A stretch of 64,000 bases of DNA from Dipetalonema caudispina. Its lineage: Eukaryota; Nematoda; Chromadorea; Rhabditida; Onchocercidae. The notes beneath the pieces were generated by a model that did not search any database, was not told the origin of the DNA, and saw only the letters and a list, made by a program, of their open reading frames with translations. Shown here piece after piece: positions 1-12,252 of the stretch. Location of the stretch: positions 124,001 through 188,000 of the forward strand of contig JABVXV010000057.1 in the NCBI GenBank assembly GCA_013365325.1, given 5' to 3'. Every line of letters starts with the position of its first letter. Position 1 is the first letter of the stretch. The translations under genes were made by a program, and so were the position numbers.

Positions 1-3000
1 TGTTCCCTTTGATGTTTCATAACGGTTGTAACTTTTCCATGCTAAATAACGTAGTTGTTCAGAAGTATTGTAAGAGATAATTTTAAGTAATATAATTCAC
101 ATGGTTCGTCCTCGCTTTAATTTCCGATCTCCACTTAGCACTGCTACCTGTCTGTCTTTTCTCTTTTCTTTCTTTACTACTGTTTGATTTTGCTGGTGGA
201 GATTATTATATTACTGTGATTTACAAAAATATGCATTTTGTAAGCCTTATTTTCAAAAGTAATTTATCACGCTACTAAACAGCTATGCATCTTCTGCTGT
301 AAGACAATGCTAGAGAAGAAGGAGTGAAAAGGTAGTTCAGTGGTCCGCCAATCAGGCATGGTTGTTTAAACATTTCCCTGAACATGTTTGTTATCAAAAT
401 GTGCTGATAATCGATTTTTCGCGGAAGAAATGTTACAACTTGCACTGGATTTGTAAACAGTTGCTTTAAAAGCCTTTAGTTTAAATTTCAGTTCCATTTC
501 ATGTATTCATTTAAATACATTTTATTCACGATAGGAAGAGGTGGACCAATTTCTCATGTCAGCTTTATAATTAGGAAATAAAGATGGCATCATAATTCAT
601 ACAGCTAGCACTAAAAAAGTAAATTGCGTAGAATTCAAGTTTGTTGTAGTTGTTAACATGTAACGGTCATTTGTTACTTTAAAAATATATGTAATGCCTT
701 CGTTTGTTTCAATATTTTGTGTGTGGGGAAAAACAGGAAGGGGTAATTGACATGATAGATTTATCTCATCCTGAATTAGTTACTATGTAGTTAGAGGTCA
801 GCCAATCATGTATATCTGTTCCTGTATACTAGGAAAAATCAATAAGAAAGGGTGGAATTCGTGCAAATCAGATGCTGGATTAATAAGCTTTTTTCAGAAT
901 TTATCGTAATTTCAATCATTTTCAGTCAAATTCATCCATCAAAAGGCTTCTTTCTATCTTTTTAGTGAGATCTTTAATTTAACCCGAAAAGGAGAAGCAA
1001 AAGGGAAAAGAGGAATTCGTCATTATAATAATTATTGATATATTTGATGTCTTGTTCATTTTATCATAGTTTTACTGCTAGGAAAAATATCTCGAGTTAA
1101 TGAGGTATAGTTTGAGTTATCTAACCCAACCAAGTGTCAGTTTTGTACCAAGCGCATTCGAATAAGTAAGCGTGGCCTATTATCCTTACAACAAATTGAT
1201 TAAACAGACTCTTAAAAACTTATTTTCGGCTTAAAATCACAAATTATATAGCAATTTATAAAAGCAGTTGAAAGTTAATTTTTCTGCTCGATTCAATATT
1301 TCACCGTTAATGAATCTATAATCTTCTCAAATTGTCCATGTATATCTCTATACCTACTATTGCGATCTATGGAATTGTGTAATAATGTTTAATTAATATG
1401 GCGGTGACCAAATAATAACGTGATGCTATTCTTCTCTTGCTCTTTGGTGTTCATGATGATGTAAATCTCATAAAATTGAAGCTTTGACAGAAAACGAAGA
1501 GTATATGATTTAATAATATTTTAAAATTGCCCGTTCCTGTCACGAATCCTTATGGATGTGTGAAGTTTTTTCAGAATATGAAAGCAGAATTAGACATTTA
1601 AAGCACTCTTAAGCGCGCTAATTCTCTCTCTAATTTTTTGAGAAATTGAGGAAAAAAGGGCTTGAGAAATAGAAAGAAACCTGTTGTTGAGGACTGGAAC
1701 GTGTTAATAGTTTTGTGAGGCATGGATTTAAATTATGCTGAGAGCTTATATCATTGAAGTTTGAATACAAGATGCTAAAAGTTTGTTCGATAAGGACGTT
1801 CGACTTTGCTTCGGTTGTCTTTATGAGAAACAGGCCTGTGATATCGATTTAAACGAAAATCAATAATTGAAATGTTTTATTTTCAATATTTTAGGGGTAT
1901 ACATTGCTAATGAACTAATTGATTTATAAGGAGGAATAACCATCTATAGATCTCGTTGATCTGGTATAGCTTTGAAATCCTGAAATGTAACATAATTTGT
2001 GAATGAATAATACCAGAGAGACCAGAAATTTTTGATTTGGAGAATTATCTATGAATTTGGTACGAGATGGAGCATAGACGTAAATAAAGAAAAAGCATGT
2101 CAGTACAAGGCACATCTGTTAAGAAGAGGGGATGAATACACTTTTATCTGGATATATTCTCCTTACTTCTAAATGCATAATTTTCCAGAACCTTCCCTCA
2201 GGCATTCATCCTTTCGCTTTCCTTCTTTCACTTTGCATATGCATTTTGACGACATAACACTCCAAATCTACTGCGATTCTCCATGCATTATCAAATGTCT
2301 CAATTTTAAACACGGTTAACTTGGCAAGAAAAAAAGAAGCACTGTGACGTTGAAATTAAGAAAATATTTCCTGTCATAGTTAGCGTGAAGCTTATTCGAT
2401 TTCATTTTTCCAATGTTAATTCCTCTTTCAAATACCCCATTAATTGCTGTATTACAAATTGATAATGTTAAATTAGGATTCCAATCAAGCTCATTTAAAA
2501 ATGGTTGATGAAGATACGATGTAACTGCATATGTACTTGATACTTCTGGCTATATCAAATGATGTCCTAAACCAATTTAAATTCTGATGATTGCTTTACT
2601 GTTTATAAGATCCCTGCTTCATGAAAAGAATTTGTAATGCACTGAATTTTTTTGCTTCTCTGGTATATATTTTTCATATGAAGATCTGTTGTTAGAGTGT
2701 GTCTGTTCTGAGCATACATAAATTTTGTCTGCAAGTATATATGATGTGAATTGTGTATACCTGTCCAAATATGTCTACGTTTGTGGTATTGAGTAAACAA
2801 AATTGTTTCGTTTCGATCGTGTCATCATATCCCTGTATCTAAAGTAGGCGTAACTTTCTACGGGCGCGAAGGTCTCTCTGTATGTGTACTGTAGTCGAGG
2901 TCAATCTTTAAATGGTGAGAGGAGATTACTCCTGTGCTGACCACTACTCGATATCGTTGCTTCATATTTTCGTATTGTTGATTTCATCACTCTCTGCTCT

Positions 3001-5065
3001 GCAGGTCATTATGTCAACAGTAATAGTTACATTAAGCTTTGGAAGTATTGGTTATTTGGTATTCTTTAATATTTGTTTCTTTTGAAAAATCTGAGAGAAA
3101 TATTGCCAGGCACTTCCATATTTAGAATTACTTCGATGCAAGTGGAAGTATTTTAGGAAGTACAACCTTCTCGACTTTTAAATTCGGTTATTGCTGGCTT
3201 ACTTGCAATTTAATTTTTTTCCTTGGAAAAGACAGAAGGTTATCCTCTTCGTTTTTGACCACTGTTTTTCTAAAGAAGAGTTGAAGTGGGATCGGAAAAT
3301 AATTCGTGCGAATTGTCATGTACACCAAACTTACTCGATATTGCCTCGCTTTGGTTTTTAGTTTTCCAAACTTTTGCACTAGTTTCAACCTGTTTACAAT
3401 GTCCATCTGGTTATCTGATCAATTCCCACATTTCTGCATTTGAATTCCTGATTATTTGGTTGGTGGTGTTCTAGATTCTAATCGGGAAATATTCAAACAT
3501 CACAAAAAAGGTTGCATGAATCGCAAGCACTTGTTATCAGTCCACGTGTATTTTCATATTTCTTCTGTTGACAGAGATTAATTGAGCATCTCCTGCGGAT
3601 ATTACGAGTAAATATCGGACACAGAAATTGCAAATTGTTAACAGCTCGAAATCAGACTTTGTAAGATCTGCTAAACCAAAGTAGGGTTCCTCAAAAACAT
3701 CCGTTATCTCACAAAAAAGCATTCGATTTTAGTATCTCCGCTGTTTCTTGATTCAAGACTCGGACCTTAGGTAACAGTAAAACGAAAGGAGGTCTTAGAT
3801 ATTTCTGGATACTAATGAATTTTTGTCATTGCAGTTAATCATTTTTATTCTGTAATAGATCTCAGTCAAATATGAAAATTTCGTCCATAGAATTTTTTAT
3901 ATCATTCTGGAAGCATGTTGATGAGCTGCAACAAATAAAGATTTTTTGCTTTGATCATGGATGTTTCCGATTCACTGAGGAACATTGCAACATAAAGAGT
4001 TATTCAGGAAGAAGTTGAAAATCTCCCGTCCGTCTGAACTGAACCTCATTTAATGGTTATTCGATTATCTTAGTAATCGTGAGCTATGAGTATTATTTGA
4101 TATGGCTTGGTACGACCATTAGTGACTAGCTCGACAGTGGGCTCTATAGGTATCGTCCCGGTTTTACAGATAATCCTAGGAGTGAATTTGAGTAGTACAA
4201 TATTGGGACAGTATAAATCAAGTGAAGGAAAAATACCGTATATTTTTTTATAAAGTTAGTGATTTTGAGGCTTATTGAAGGACTAAGTTGTTGCAATTGG
4301 AGTAGGGATTTAATTACTGTTCATCTTATTTAAGTAATTCTCAGAAATAGTGACAAAACGATACATTGTGCTCTTTATATTGGTTTTGAGACATCGGGGA
4401 ATTTTGATTCTCCGAGAAATTCCTAACGAAGTTTTGTTTCTCATCATTTGTTATATTTCATGATTGATGTGTTTTAGATGAAAAGACGTCGTCATCTGGT
4501 GTTACCTGATTTGGTGTCACTACATTGTACAGCATTTATTGCACTCATGTTGAATAATAATATAGTAGAATAAAGATGATGCAGCGTAATGGTAGGCTGC
4601 AGTCGTCATGTTGTCCATCACGTGCTTCATTTTAGATATCATTGAGATACATCCAGACTTTAGGATCTGTTTGGATTAGAATCATGGAAGAGTCTGGTTT
4701 AATCTTTACATTTTGTAATTTTGCATTCTTTTCCTGATGAATGATGTAAATTCTATATGAAATGAGAAGAAGATGAGAGGTGAAGTTTAAAATAAATCAT
4801 TTTGGAGAAATAATTAAAAATTGTTGAAGTATGTCAGACAGAGGATTAGTAGTTTTTAAAAGTCGACTTTAACTTTTGTAGTATTTGGTTGTTAACGCGT
4901 AGAAAATTTGTTAAACTCCTGTCTGTATCAGCAGTGATTGTGGTGGATTGAGAAGGAGGATGATCGAAAGGCATGTTGACCAAACCCGCCGGGCAGTTTT
5001 GAAATAACGACCGCTCCATTATCCTCAGTAGGTGGAATGGTGCTTGTCTGGGTACAGATCTGTCC

Positions 5066-5122
5066 ATGTGTGTGTGTATGTGTGTGTATGTATGTATGTA
5101 TGTATGTATGTGTGTGTGTATG
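5066..5122. repeat. (TG)n/(TATG)n microsatellite
   Basis: The tract is a compound TG and TATG repeat. It keeps all three minus-strand frames open as Thr/His/Tyr-rich translations, so the roughly 100-codon minus-strand frames across it are repeat artefacts. Confidence 0.9.
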
Positions 5123-5774
5123 TTCTGTCTTGGGATGTGTACGAAATTGAGCAATTAGGGGTGGGGTTATACAATTGACCATCGAAGCACCTATACCATG
5201 CACAGCACTTAGGCACCGCATATATAAACGCACAGCATCCGGTGGATGTTCTTACCAAGGTGTATATGTGTGTGATATAAGGTGAAGGAGGATATAGCAG
5301 ATAGTATGTTAACTGTTGTTTTCTGGATGCCAAATTATTATTAGCTTTTATGGTAAGAAATTGAATCGTTCGCTAAAGGCACTGTGACCTTGACGGTATC
5401 GATGGCTGAGTAGAGCTCTTTGGTACTGATATTTCTAGCTCATTGTCATTACTGGAAATGACAAGTGAATACCTTCCTGTATAATGATTTTTGACCTGTA
5501 ATGTTTGTCCCCTTTCCATTTTATATTAACTATCTTTTAGACATTAAAAATAGAAAAGTAAATTAACTGGCTTCTTCTAACATACACTATATCTTGTTGA
5601 TTCACACTAATTGACATCGCTCATACGAATGGTGACTTGTCATGGGACATTGTTACATTGTGAGGAATTATTCCTTTTTTTTTCAAAGTTTTGTCGTTTT
5701 ATCTGTGAAAGAGAAAGCGCTTGTTTCGTTTATTCGCTATTGTTAGCTTAAAATTATTTATATATAGGTTTCAT

Positions 5775-5793
5775 GAAGCTTTTTTTTTTCAGG
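5775..5793 (+). promoter_or_regulatory. Candidate 3' splice / trans-splice acceptor upstream of mec-8
   Basis: A run of T residues ends in cag at 5790-5792, about 145 bases before the start codon at 5938, with no in-frame coding between. It would suit either a spliced-leader acceptor or the end of a 5' UTR intron. The choice between those is inference. Confidence 0.35.
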
Positions 5794-5937
5794 CTTGTTG
5801 AGAAGGGAGATTCACGCAATCTATACTTGTCTAGTTGCCACGTTATAGCGCAGTAATTTGTCTTTGAAAAACTCGCTTGAAAAAAAGAAGTAAATCTGAA
5901 GCGATCACATTCACCGTGTGGGGGTCCGTCTCCGAAA

Positions 5938-8900
5938 ATGGAGAACGGCAAATTGGCGGGCACCGAATCACTGGAATCAATTGAAAGCGGTAGTACCAGT
6001 TCAGTGATATCTACGCGGACAGCATCTAATATTGCTGGGAATGAGCCAGTACGTACTCTGTTCGTTTCCGGCTTACCGATGGATGCGAAACAACGCGAGC
6101 TTTACCTCCTTTTTCGATCCTGCCGGGGTTACGAGAATTCACTGCTTCGAATAACGCAATCCAAGGATGGCGGTATTGCGTCCCCTGTTGGTTTTGTCTC
6201 CTTTTCCAGCGCCGAAGATGCCGATATTGCCATGAAAGCTTTGCAGAGCGTACTTTTTGATCCTACCACTGGTCATAAGATCCGTCTCGAAAAGGCTAAA
6301 AGTAATACGAAGGTGCCGAAACCTAAACAAATCTCGCCACCATTGGCAGTTCTTCCACCGCCAACTTCCGTCACCGCGGCAGCTTTTCCTCCAGGTGTAC
6401 TGCAAGCTGCAGCTGCAGCCGTCGCAGCATCAGCAGCACCGCCACCACAGTCAATTTTTGCACCACCTCCACCACCGTCAATATCTGCTCCCACATCCCA
6501 CCGACAGGATTTAATCAGTGCGGCATGTATCAATGATCCACAGCTTGCCCATATTCTGAATGAAAATCATTTTCTCCTGAATTCAGTGCCGCAATTTGCT
6601 GCGGCTGCCGCAGCAGCAGCAGCCGCAGCAGCGTCGCAACCACAGTTCTTGTTACCCCCCGCTGCAGCTGCAATTGCTGCCGGTTTGCCTTTACCTCCAA
6701 TTGCAGCTGCCAATGTTTCTCCAACGCATTTTTTGCAACCGAATCCTGCAGTTGCTCAATTAACAGCCGCTACACAACATGTTGCCGCTGCACAACTGAA
6801 TGCTGTAGCTGTAACATCAGCAAATGCAGTTGTGAAGGCTACAGCAGCAGCAGCAGCAGCAGCAGCATCACCAGCATGCTCCACACTATTTGTAGCCAAT
6901 TTGGGAGATGGAATAACAGAAGATGAACTGAAAGCTGTGAGTTTATTTTACACTTTCCGCTCTGTTATTTACTTCACTGACAACTAACAAAGTAGTGATG
7001 GATAGCTTCACCACACATGGTATCCTAGCAATACGAGTGCTACTCATTCAAAAAAATTTGTCCAAGTGTGGGCGATATCAGTATGCTCATTTCTCAAGAA
7101 CGCAGTCTTTGTGGATGTCAAATTTGATCCATCTATTTGTTTGAATTAATTAAGCCTTACTAAGTTTTAGTATGAATCCTTTTAAGGTTCATTTTTTTTA
7201 TCCGGAATTTCCAACATCACATCATATAAGCAAACATTAAAATCTCTGTTCTTGCCTGTCTCTACAATTGCTGGGGAAGGGATTGTTATTATTTCGTGAA
7301 GAATGATTGTATGATGGAATCTAGTCCAGTCCATTATTTTGAAATCTCATATAATTGTCTAAAGTAATGAGTGTAGTGATGCAATGATAGAGATGCATTC
7401 GCTATCATCTCGAGCAATTTCGGTGCATGGGATAATGAACGATACAGCCAGCATTCATGGTATCGCCTTCACTTGAGTATTTCATAAACAAGAAAAAATT
7501 TTGCTCAGCGCATGGAAATGGATGAGTTTTGATGCATAGTTTTTGCAAGAGAAAATTTGCCGAAGAGTGAGAAGGTATCCCATTATATTGGCATGTTTAT
7601 ATTTTGTTAATGTTATTGTAGAACAGTGGATAGTATATGATATGTGTAGACTCAGTTTAGGAGGGTGGTTAGAACAGTAATGAAATTATAGGCCGTATTA
7701 ATTTGATCGAAAACTGAACATCTAATGAAGAAAGGCGAAATTAAAAGAAGGAATACTTTGGTAGTTGTATTTTCAGCGTGTATGGTGGACTTATTAAGTG
7801 GAATGTTTCTCTTTTCTCTTTTTCGGTTTTCTATAAGTTGTGCACTTTGAGATGCCACTTTTTTGAGATAAAAAGCGTGATCTTGTATCTATTTAAATGG
7901 CATTTCACTGTTAGAAGTTAAAAAATAAGAAATTGGAGTCTTATAATCATAGAAGAAAATAGAGCATGAGAGGTAGAATTGAGTATGATTAAGTAAAATA
8001 AATTGTTTAAGAAATAATTATACGCATCCTGATGTCACTTCACTTTCATCATGAATCAACCAGCAAATCAGAAGAACCGGTCATTTATTTGCTTGCTGTC
8101 CACTTAGTCATAGAAATAAAACTGCTGAGAGTTGAAAGCAGTGGAAAATTGCTTTTTATGGCAAATTATGCATGTGTTCTCCACGCGCGCACACTTCCAC
8201 TATTTCTTGAGCATTTACTAAAAATCAATGGAAAGCCGAAGCTTTTTCCATTTTATCACACCTTTTCCTAAGAAAAGACACTGGACTTATTTCTTCTCTG
8301 TTTTCTTCACGTCATTTTTTCTTATGCTCACTAGGAGAGTGTCGTAGAAAAGTGCTGAAAATTAAGTCTCTATTTTCTCCTATATGGTAGAGTAGCTTTT
8401 AGCAGATAGAAGACCGAAAGAAATAAGCCTAATCATAGTTTATGGAATGACGAAGTTGAAAGAATCTTGTTGTGCAGAAGTATAAGAATTCACTTGATAA
8501 ATTAAAATAATGCTCTGAAATTGAAGTAGTTCTCCTATTCTTCTTTGAAGAGCCAAATTCATAAAAATATGTTTTTTAGAAAATCATAGAAACTCTCCTC
8601 AAAATCTTTAAACTCGGAAGGTTTATTTTAAAAAAAGTGATAACTTTAATTCCCTTGTATCTACATCTCTTTTCTTGCTTTTTTCAATCAAGAAGTCACA
8701 AATCATATAGAAATCGCGGACTGCAGTTTTCCGTAATTTTTAAATGATGCGAAAAATTGTGAGCTTATTCGCTAGGATAAAATGTGGGAAAGACACTCTG
8801 AAGTGTTTTTAATGTACAAGTTTCAGAATTCTTCTGAGGAAAACTCAGTGCTTAAAATCCATTACAGCTGGAATCAAAATATTTTAATTTTTTACTTGGG

Positions 8901-9239
8901 AGATTTGAAATTTTGTTGCAAACACTCCTTAAAATATGATTTTCGATATATTTCGATAAACCAGCGCAGCTAAGATTGATTGTGAGTATGCAATCAATCA
9001 TTCTAAATGGCAAAAAACTTTCACTTTTTTAGGTTTTCTGTGCTTATCCTGGATTTACACGATTGCGGTTGCATACCAGGAATGACACAACTGTGGCGTT
9101 TGTTGAATTTCGAGATGTACGACAGGCTACATTAGTGATGAATGCTCTACAGGGTTGTCGTATTTCAAGCTCACATCGTGGTGGCATTCGAATCGAATAT
9201 GCACGAAATCGAATGGGAGACGTTACCGGTCAATGGTAA
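5938..9239 (+). CDS. mec-8: MEC-8/RBPMS-family two-RRM splicing regulator
   Basis: Coding exons 5938-6936 and 9033-9239 (phase 0 join) give about 401 residues. RRM1 spans about 39-118, with RNP2 TLFVSGLP at 40-47 and RNP1 PVGFVSFS at 83-90. A long Ala/Pro-rich linker follows (about 119-314). RRM2 begins STLFVANL at 315 and continues across the intron, with RNP1-like TVAFVEF in exon 2 and the tail GGIRIEYARNRMGD. Two RBPMS-type RRMs separated by a long low-complexity linker match nematode MEC-8 and fly Couch potato, nuclear RNA-binding proteins; C. elegans MEC-8 controls alternative splicing of genes such as unc-52 and mec-2. The donor gtgagt at 6937 and acceptor ttttttag before 9033 are good. 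The frame stops at 9237-9239, but that TAA lies inside a strong donor (tg|gtaagt), so a longer isoform spliced from 9235 is possible. Polyadenylation-like AATAAA at 9358 supports termination here. Confidence 0.85.
6937..9032 (+). other. mec-8 intron between the two halves of RRM2
   Basis: This 2.1-kb intron splits RRM2 after ...EDELKA. I see no further exon, RNA gene or transposon in it. The intronic open frames at about 8.0-8.3 and 8.8-9.0 kb have chance composition. Confidence 0.6.
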
Positions 9240-9357
9240 GTATTTTGCCATCTTCATCTCTATTAGGTTGTAGTTTTTCCTAAACGTATCCATTTACCCT
9301 TTCCAAATCTCCCCTCTTGATGCCAAATTTTTTGTGTATGATTGGTCGGTATATTGT

Positions 9358-9363
9358 AATAAA
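9358..9363 (+). terminator. Polyadenylation signal AATAAA, mec-8
   Basis: AATAAA lies about 120 bases past the TAA at 9237-9239, and a second copy lies at 9494-9499. The spacing suits a short nematode 3' UTR ending after the two-exon form. Confidence 0.45.
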
Positions 9364-10193
9364 TAGAATGAACTTGATAACTTCTCGAGCTTTTTTCAAA
9401 AGACCTTTGCATGTCCGTGTTATTTATCTGCAAAGGGTTCTACTGTATTGAATAGTCGGACAGTATTAATAGTTGACCTTTATTTCTCCTTTCAATAAAT
9501 TGTAAATTCATGGAGTATTTCATAATTTAGGGAAGTATCGAAGGGAGAGGACTTAGTAACTATCTTATATTTATTGAACAGTTTCAGAAGAATGGAACAT
9601 CGATAGACGGACTTACTCAGGGCTTTGATCTCTTGGACGATCTTTCAGTATGTTGTAGATTTTCATATTCTTAAGTTTTCCATTTTGCAAATGAACTCAG
9701 AAAGATGTAACTCATCGGAGTGATTCTGTGGTTTTGGTGAGTCGTGTTTTTGTTGCTGATAATTAGTTGCATCTTTAAATTATTAATTTTTGATTTTCTC
9801 AATTCCTTTGTTGTTTAATTGATTTGTTTCTTTGTTTTCCTATTAAATGCAAACCTTGGAGGATAGCTGTGGAAATCCAAATGAAATAAGATTTAGATAA
9901 GGCCACCGTCACATGCAGGAATGAATTAAACCCTGATGTGCGTAAATTGAGTTTCGAAAGAATCTTCATATTTTCCAACTTAATTTTCGTTTTATGCATT
10001 ACGAAAATAACAACCTTCTTCCTGAAAGTAGTGCTACTTTTTTTTCCTTATCTATATTCTGCAATAAAAAGAATTTTCATGAATTCGCTGCACTATGCTT
10101 AATTCGGATAGACTTTAATGGATCCCTCATTTCGAGAAAAAATAACTGCAGGTTTATCTGGATGTTAATTCGTATACCTCTAGTTTTTTAATT
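9364..10193. other. Short intergenic region, no gene seen
   Basis: This lies between the end of mec-8 and the minus-strand small gene. An acceptor-like ttcag at 9582-9586 followed by about 60 bases and a ctttcag|tatg could be an alternative mec-8 3' exon, but every joining phase tested reaches a stop within a few codons. Nothing else is supported. Confidence 0.4.
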
Positions 10194-10613
10194 TCACATA
10201 TTTTTCAAATAAGAGTAAAGTGTCGGTATCTGATCTTCCTAGCGTTCTATTGAGATTTCGCAGCAGTGAGATAAGGTAGCACTATAGTTTTATCTTAAAT
10301 TGAAATTTCGAAAATTTGTTAGCCGGTCGACCTTGTTTCGCTACCTCCTTGCATATTTCCGCTGTTATGAATCCGATTAAGAAATCATGCTTACTAATGG
10401 TTGGTTACTTGGATCGGTTCCTCTTTTCCAATCACTAGCAATCTCGGGCTTCGGATGTCTAAAAGTGGGCCATATATTTTGATCTGCGCGATCTCGAGCT
10501 GCAGTTTTTTCCTTTTGAATTTGTCTTGTTTCCTCTCTTCTTTGTTTCACATATACTCTCGACGCAATAATAATAGCAATAATAATTATCATAAAATATA
10601 ATAAGAATAGCAT
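10194..10613 (-). CDS. Candidate small single-pass membrane protein
   Basis: Family not recognised. Minus-strand exons 10613-10395 (73 codons) and 10238-10194 (14 codons plus stop) join in phase 0 through donor gtaagc and an acceptor ending gctag, giving about 87 residues. Residues 2-17 are one hydrophobic segment (LFLLYFMIIIIAIIIA), followed by a highly charged tail with QRREETRQIQKEK and WPTFRHPKPEIASDW. The tail composition (Arg, Glu, Asp, Trp, Pro) and locally higher GC differ from chance translations nearby, which is the main reason to call it. The start is preceded by an acceptor-like aatcag 12 bases upstream, usable for trans-splicing or an upstream exon. Without the second exon the frame would run on for five more codons (VSMIS) to a stop at 10377. 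The gene is convergent with mec-8. It could be a membrane-anchored micropeptide or the last part of a larger gene. Confidence 0.4.
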
Positions 10614-10762
10614 TATTCGATTGAGCTGATTGCAATTGTTGTCTTTTTTTTTGATTATATTGATTATTTATTATTTTTTGTATGTTTGTAAGTTGGTATT
10701 TTTGTAAGTTACATCGAAGAAATTGACCAAATGTTGTGCATTCCTTTATTTTTTGTCTTCGG

Positions 10763-10765
<3 letters not shown>

Positions 10766-10835
<70 letters not shown>
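10766..10835. repeat. (TA)35 microsatellite
   Basis: An uninterrupted TA dinucleotide tract of about 70 bases, self-complementary and probably length-polymorphic. Confidence 0.95.
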
Positions 10836-10838
<3 letters not shown>

Positions 10839-12225
10839 GTGCTTTGTTTTGGTTCTTGTATTTTTTAAATAATGAGAAATAGGTGGGAGTGAAGAGAAAT
10901 ACGAACATTTCTACCTATGTCTAAGGATCTGTGGGATTTATTGAATAAATTCGCACAGAAAATTAAAAATCGAGATTGTTCGGTTGTCTTCGTAATTCCA
11001 GGAATCCAAATTCCCTGTACGATATGAAATTCCCTATGATATTCAAAATTATCTCGTCATATTTCGGATTTTATAGAAGGTGTGGATGAATATTTTTCCA
11101 TCTACTGTTTATTTTTCAAAAACGTTTCATTACTTCGTCTACAGAATCATTCCTCAGATGTGTTAAATGACATACTTTTATTGTTCTTTAAAGTAAGATA
11201 TCCAAAAAATGATCGCAGAATGAAATCAGACTCAAATAAATGAAAAATCTAGGATACAAAGATTTAAAGCAAAAAACTATATAGTACGTATTTAGACTGT
11301 TGAATTACTTTTTCTGGAAAATGGATAAAACTTTTCGCCCTTTTTTGCTTTCCAACCCTTTTCGGTTTTCGTTTCTGGCCGAGAATGAAGTGCCTAAATT
11401 TGAGTTTACATTCACTCTGAACCAATCGGGATTCATCGGATTTGTTTCCGTGAATCAAAAGGCTTTAATTTAGCGATGATCGTAATAATTTATCAGTATC
11501 TCCAAGGTCATCATTTGGAAATCGTGCTCAACCGAATTTTGTCTCGATTTTTTTGGGTCATATCGTACTCAGCCCATTTCCTTGGATTTTGTTAGGATTT
11601 TCTGGATCTGAATTCCTCGGAGAGTTTTTTAATTTTTGTTTATGCTGCTTGTGTGTTTATCAATTTTTTTTACTTATACATTGTATATTGGTCTCTTTAC
11701 AAAAAAATCCAACTCAGTTATCTTTTGTTACAATTTATTCACTAATTTTTTTTTTTTTTTTTTGCTTGCTTGAATACGGGTTCCGGCGAGTTGTTTGTGT
11801 GTTATTGGCTCGAGGCTTTTCAATTTTTTAAGATCTTTCCGATGATATTTTTGCTCAGAAGTCTTTCAGCTGTATTTTTATGCGTTCTCTCACTATCGGC
11901 ATTGACATTTAACGTGGAAATAAACTACCATTTTAAATAATGGGTATTTGAAAAGAGAGTACATTCCATAACTGCAGTATTTCTAACAGATTACCTGGTC
12001 TGTGGGGCAACAAGAAAGCAGATGAAAATAAATAAGAAACAAATTTTGCAGAGCAGGTAAGAAATTTGGTGGACAAGTAAGAAAGCTGATGAGCAATAAA
12101 AATCGGTAAACCAAAAAAGTTTGGTTTTTAACATTACCATGGTTGATGTAATCCTTAAAATAGTTTTCGACCCTCTGTGCACTGCAACATTCACCATAGA
12201 TAGTAGTTAAAGCACACTCAAGCAC

Positions 12226-12252
12226 TTTTTTTTTTTTTTTTTTTTTTTTTTT
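12226..12252. repeat. Poly-T run (27 nt)
   Basis: A pure T homopolymer. It could be the relic of a reverse-oriented poly-A tail, but no retrogene body is visible beside it. Confidence 0.9.

Larger units (their letters stand above)
1..5937. other. Non-coding region upstream of the mec-8-like gene
   Basis: I see no convincing exon here. Short open frames exist on both strands but have the Phe/Ile/Lys/Asn-rich composition expected by chance in AT-rich DNA, or are held open by the TG repeat near 5.1 kb. A more GC-rich patch at about 2830-3010 ends in a good 3' splice-like site (cag at about 3003), and another at 4920-5340 surrounds the microsatellite. Either could be a 5' UTR exon or promoter for the gene at 5938, but nothing proves it. 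Confidence 0.5.

Noticed and set aside
331..362. GGTAGTTCAGTGGT resembling a tRNA A box
   Set aside because: No B box or cloverleaf stems at the right distance.
3537..3722. 61-codon minus-strand frame with acidic composition
   Set aside because: No motif and no supporting splice or start context.
4846..5333. Three overlapping ~100-codon minus-strand frames
   Set aside because: All run through the TG/TATG microsatellite, which lacks stops in these frames; the His/Thr/Tyr repeats are not a real protein.
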